The notes beneath the pieces are model-generated. The model was not told the origin of the DNA. It worked only from the letters and a program-made list of their open reading frames with translations, and ran no database searches. From an uncultured Bacilli bacterium (GTDB taxonomy: Bacteria; Bacillota_I; Bacilli_A; RF39; UBA660), in NCBI GenBank assembly GCA_947625005.1, contig CANQNA010000051.1, positions 1-9,135 on the forward strand: 9,135 nucleotides of DNA. Direction: 5' to 3'. This document shows, piece after piece, positions 5,997-9,135 of the stretch (positions are counted from its first letter, which is position 1; each line of letters opens with the position of its first letter). The position numbers and the translations under genes were made by a program.

Positions 5997-7469
5997 ATGA
6001 AATTAAAAGAAATGCTATTAGGATTAGAGGGGTTAAAAGTAAAAGGAGACTTAGAATTAGAAATAGTAGGAATAGAGAGCAATTCAAAAGAAATTAAAAA
6101 GGATTTTTTATTTGTTGCGATAAAAGGATTTGAAGTAGATGGACATCAATATGTGAAAAATGCCATTGAAAAGGGAGCAACAGCTGTTATGGTAGAAGAA
6201 GGATGTGACCTAAAATCTTTGGATATACCACAAGGGATTACGATTGTTATGGCAAAAAATACAAGAGAAGCTTTAGCCATTTGTTCTGCTAATTTTTATG
6301 GCAATCCATCAAGAAAATTTAAATTAATAGGAGTGACAGGAACCAAAGGAAAAACAACGACGACTTTTATGATTAAAGAGATTCTAGAAAAAGCAGGAAA
6401 AAAAGTCGGACTAATTGGTACGATTGCAACTTACATCAATGGTAAAAAAATCAAAGAAAGTGATCGAACCACACCAGAAAGTTTAGAATTGCAAAAAGAA
6501 TTTGCTGGCATGGTAGAAGCGGGAGTAGAAGTAGTTGTTATGGAAGTATCTTCTCAAAGCTTGAAGTTACATAGAGTTGATGGATGTGACTTTGATATCG
6601 TATTATTTACGAATTTTTCAGAAGATCATATTAGTCCAAATGAACATCCAGATATGGAAGATTATTTCCAATCGAAATTAAAACTATTTGAAATGTGCAA
6701 AGTAGGAATTACGAATGCAGATGATTTACACGGAGCTAAAATACCAAAATTATTCCCAGATAGTTCGATTACTACCTATGGAATTGATAATTTTGCCAAT
6801 GTTTTAGCCAAAGACATTACGATTACCAATTCCTATGTAGATTTTAAAGTAAAAATAACGGATCGCAATGAAAGAGTAAAAACAGGGATACCAGGCAGAT
6901 TTAGTGTATATAATTCTTTGGCTGCTATTTGTGTGGCACAGAAATTTGGTATTTCACCAGAAGTAGTAAAAGAGGCTTTATTAGAAGTAAGAGTACCAGG
7001 AAGATCGGAATTAGTAGACAATCCAAAAGAATTACCTATTATGATTGATTATGCTCATTCACCAGAAAGTTTAGAAAATATTTTGCAAGCAGTAAAAAGT
7101 TATACAAGAGGAAAAGTCATTTGTGTGTTTGGATGTGGAGGAGATAGAGATCCTGGCAAAAGACCAATTATGGGAGAAATTGCAGGAAGAATTGCAGATT
7201 TTACTTTTATTACTTCTGATAATCCAAGAACAGAAGAACCACAAAAAATTATAGACCAAATTGAAGAAGGGATGAAAAAAACAAACGGTAAATATAAAGT
7301 AATCGTTAATCGAACAGAAGCCATCCAAGAAGCCATTTTAATGGCAACGAAAAGAGATATTATTGTTTTGGCTGGAAAAGGTCATGAACCTTATCAGGAA
7401 ATCAATGGGGTGAAACATCCTTATGATGAAAGAATCATTGTAAAGGATATTATGAAAGAATTAAAATAA
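5997..7469 (+). CDS. murE: UDP-MurNAc-tripeptide synthetase, meso-diaminopimelate-adding
   Basis: ATP-dependent cytoplasmic ligase that adds the third stem-peptide residue to UDP-MurNAc-L-Ala-D-Glu. The 490 aa show the Mur ligase order. An N-terminal UDP-binding domain comes first. The central ATPase domain has the P-loop GVTGTKGKTTT (Lys119), TTPES, MEVSSQSL with its carbamylated-lysine region downstream, and a histidine in FSEDHI. The C-terminal domain has DYAHSPESL, FGCGGDRDPGKRP and GKGHEPYQ. The substrate signature is DNPR (408-411), which in characterised MurE enzymes marks meso-diaminopimelate rather than lysine (DNPA-type), so I predict A1gamma-type peptidoglycan. The start at 5997 follows AAGGGA at a ten-base spacing. 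mraY follows after 30 bases with no terminator. The usual neighbour murF is not between them. Confidence 0.96.
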   Translation: MKLKEMLLGLEGLKVKGDLELEIVGIESNSKEIKKDFLFVAIKGFEVDGHQYVKNAIEKGATAVMVEEGCDLKSLDIPQGITIVMAKNTREALAICSANFYGNPSRKFKLIGVTGTKGKTTTTFMIKEILEKAGKKVGLIGTIATYINGKKIKESDRTTPESLELQKEFAGMVEAGVEVVVMEVSSQSLKLHRVDGCDFDIVLFTNFSEDHISPNEHPDMEDYFQSKLKLFEMCKVGITNADDLHGAKIPKLFPDSSITTYGIDNFANVLAKDITITNSYVDFKVKITDRNERVKTGIPGRFSVYNSLAAICVAQKFGISPEVVKEALLEVRVPGRSELVDNPKELPIMIDYAHSPESLENILQAVKSYTRGKVICVFGCGGDRDPGKRPIMGEIAGRIADFTFITSDNPRTEEPQKIIDQIEEGMKKTNGKYKVIVNRTEAIQEAILMATKRDIIVLAGKGHEPYQEINGVKHPYDERIIVKDIMKELK

Positions 7470-7499
7470 AATACAAAAAGATACGAAAGGTTTGGTAAA

Positions 7500-8480
7500 A
7501 TGAAAGTAGAAACAAGTATGTTGATAATCGCATTTGTAACAGCAATTATGGCAGCATTCATTATTATACCAATATTGAAAAAATTAAAAGTAGGACAAAT
7601 AGAAAGAGATGATGGACCACAATCTCATCTAAAAAAACAAGGAACGCCAACCATGGGCGGAATTATTATCATTGTTACCATGATTTTAGTAGTAACAGGA
7701 GCTTATATTTTCTTAACGATGCAAGGAGAGAATGAAACAGCACATCGACTTATTCCTATGTTAATTTTAACAATTGGCTTTGGCGTTATTGGTTTCATTG
7801 ATGATTTTAAAAAATTAGTTTTAAAAAATACAAAGGGATTAAAACCTAGCTATAAAATGTTAGGACTATTGTTAATATCAGTTATATACGTTGTATATTT
7901 AGTACAAGGATTACACATTGGTACAGATACCTATATTCCTATCTTGAAAATATATATCGATATGCCCATTTATTTGTATATTCCTTTTGCCATTATGGTT
8001 ATTTTAGGAACGACCAATGCAGTTAACTTAACAGATGGAATTGATGGATTATCTTCTAGTGTATCAGCCATTATTATTACTTGTTTGACACTAATTGGAA
8101 TGATGGCAGGGATGCAAGAAATCTCTATATTTGGAAGCATTGTAATTGGAACTGTGCTTGGCTTTTTGATGTTTAATTTGCATCCAGCTAAGGTGTTTAT
8201 GGGAGATACCGGCTCTCTTTTTCTAGGGGGCGTTATTTCTGCGATTGCGCTTTACTTAAAAATGCCACTTTTGCTTATCGTAATAGCTTTCATTCCAGTA
8301 TTAGAAACAATTTCTGTCATCATCCAAGTGGCTTATTTTAAAAAGACAGGAAAAAGATTTTTTAAGATGGCACCATTACATCACCATTTTGAATTAGAAG
8401 GATGGAAAGAAAGTAAAGTAGTTATTTTATTTTGTTTAGTTACATTAGTCTTATGTGTAATTGGCTTAATGATAATTTAA
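7500..8480 (+). CDS. mraY: Phospho-MurNAc-pentapeptide transferase
   Basis: Integral membrane enzyme that transfers phospho-MurNAc-pentapeptide from UDP to undecaprenyl phosphate, forming lipid I on the inner face of the membrane. The 326 aa match the family length. Visible motifs are the cytoplasmic loop DDGPQSHLKKQGTPTMGG, GFIDDFKK with the Mg-binding aspartate pair Asp101-Asp102, NAVNLTDGIDGL (Asn176, Asp179), FMGDTGS (Asp236) and the histidine-rich PLHHHFELEG loop near the end. About ten hydrophobic spans alternate with these loops. The ATG at 7500 has GAAAGG upstream. It is placed between murE and ftsW in one transcription direction, with short gaps on both sides, so the three are probably co-transcribed. 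Confidence 0.97.
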   Translation: MKVETSMLIIAFVTAIMAAFIIIPILKKLKVGQIERDDGPQSHLKKQGTPTMGGIIIIVTMILVVTGAYIFLTMQGENETAHRLIPMLILTIGFGVIGFIDDFKKLVLKNTKGLKPSYKMLGLLLISVIYVVYLVQGLHIGTDTYIPILKIYIDMPIYLYIPFAIMVILGTTNAVNLTDGIDGLSSSVSAIIITCLTLIGMMAGMQEISIFGSIVIGTVLGFLMFNLHPAKVFMGDTGSLFLGGVISAIALYLKMPLLLIVIAFIPVLETISVIIQVAYFKKTGKRFFKMAPLHHHFELEGWKESKVVILFCLVTLVLCVIGLMII

Positions 8481-8503
8481 AAAAGAAAGGAAAGAGATAG
8501 GAA

Positions 8504-9135
8504 ATGGCCAAAAAGAAAAAAGAAAAAAGTTTTTCAAGTTTTTTGAATAATCCATTTGATTTTACTTTATTAATTACCATTTTATTATTGCTTTCGATTG
8601 GATTAATTATGGTTTTATCAGCAAGTTCTCCTTCTGCCTTAGCAGAAAGTGGGGATAGCTATTCCTATTTTTCAAAACAATTATTATTTGCTATTTTAGG
8701 AATTTTTGCAATGTTATTCATTTCTAAAATAGATTATCGTTTTTATCAAAAATTTTATAAACATGCTTGGTGGTTGGCCCTTATTTTACTTGGCTTAGTA
8801 TTAATAGCAGGAAGATCTGTAAATGGAGCCAAAAGATGGATTTATGTAACAGAAACCTTATCGTTCCAACCATCTGAATTAGTCAAATTATTGATGATTG
8901 TTTTTTATGCTGGTATTCTAACAAAAAATAGAGATGAATTAAATTTTTATGGAAAAGGTTTTATCAAACATATAGGTATGCTAATACCGATTATAGGACT
9001 TCTTATTATTGAACCACATTTTAGTGCTTCTGTTGTTATTATAGGAATTTGTTCTATTATGATGATTATGGCAGGTTGTAAATTTTGGCATTTTTTAGCA
9101 ACAGGAAGCGTGGTTCGGGGTACCTGCTGTTGTAG
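8504..9135 (+). CDS. ftsW: FtsW/SpoVE-type lipid II polymerase, 5' part (runs off window)
   Basis: SEDS-family peptidoglycan glycosyltransferase of the membrane, which polymerises lipid II together with a class B PBP. Visible features are a basic cytoplasmic start (MAKKKKEKS), a first span ending in the family's VLSASS motif, a second YFSKQLLF-led span with KIDYRFY after it, the signature NGAKRWIYV...QPSE (Asn107 to Glu125) and further spans. The start at 8504 lies 23 bases after mraY and follows a purine-rich AAAGGAAAG. RodA is the main alternative within the family; the dcw location favours FtsW or the sporulation homologue SpoVE. The frame is reliable to about 9115. The last bases read VRGTCC in this frame but GVPAVV, the expected FtsW continuation, in the next frame, which points to a one-base shift close to the window edge. 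The shift may be an assembly artefact. Confidence 0.9.
   Translation, partial: MAKKKKEKSFSSFLNNPFDFTLLITILLLLSIGLIMVLSASSPSALAESGDSYSYFSKQLLFAILGIFAMLFISKIDYRFYQKFYKHAWWLALILLGLVLIAGRSVNGAKRWIYVTETLSFQPSELVKLLMIVFYAGILTKNRDELNFYGKGFIKHIGMLIPIIGLLIIEPHFSASVVIIGICSIMMIMAGCKFWHFLATGSVVRGTCCC

Noticed and set aside
7071..7336. Two overlapping minus-strand open frames
   Set aside because: They are antisense shadows of the strongly conserved C-terminal part of murE.

Overview
The window is A/T-rich DNA, with all supported genes on the + strand. It most likely comes from an anaerobic, low-GC Firmicute of the Clostridia. The reasons are AAA/ATA/AGA-rich codon use, strong AGGAGG-type ribosome binding sites, a sortase-type surface protein, TnpX-like large serine recombinases, an aspartate transcarbamylase with a separate zinc-binding regulatory chain (PyrI), and a division/cell-wall (dcw) cluster whose MurE carries the DNPR signature of the meso-diaminopimelate enzymes. 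Genus cannot be read from the sequence.

Left part (1 to about 4100): probable mobile DNA. It opens inside a surface protein made of about 104-residue pilin/Cna-B-like repeats. The protein's LPYAG cell-wall sorting signal is present but one reading frame away from the repeats. A strong terminator follows, then a 50-codon TnpW-like gene, then two large serine recombinase genes in tandem. The second recombinase has no ATG/GTG/TTG start before its catalytic serine. Its full-length frame appears to begin at an ATA codon at 2573, just after the first gene's stop, so automated callers will probably start it at 2759 and lose the active site.

Junction (about 4088-4110): 27 bases after the second recombinase, the reading frame turns abruptly into the last 98 residues of a class B penicillin-binding protein of the FtsI/PBP2B/SpoVD type (GGGVAAP motif, then a PASTA domain). 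The rest of this pbp gene is not in the window. The simplest reading is that a serine-recombinase element integrated into the pbp/spoVD gene of the dcw cluster, and that its right end lies here.

Right part (about 4400-9135): ordinary chromosome. It holds pyrB-pyrI with its own promoter and terminator, then murE, mraY and the start of an ftsW/spoVE gene behind a second promoter. PyrB/PyrI make carbamoyl-aspartate for pyrimidine synthesis. MurE adds diaminopimelate to the peptidoglycan precursor, MraY loads the finished precursor onto the lipid carrier, and FtsW polymerises lipid II together with a class B PBP, which is the very gene that is broken here. The ftsW frame appears to shift within the last 25 bases of the window.

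The most interesting possibility is that the element is a removable insertion in a cell-division or sporulation PBP, comparable in logic to the skin element in sigK. The left junction, outside the window, is needed to judge this.
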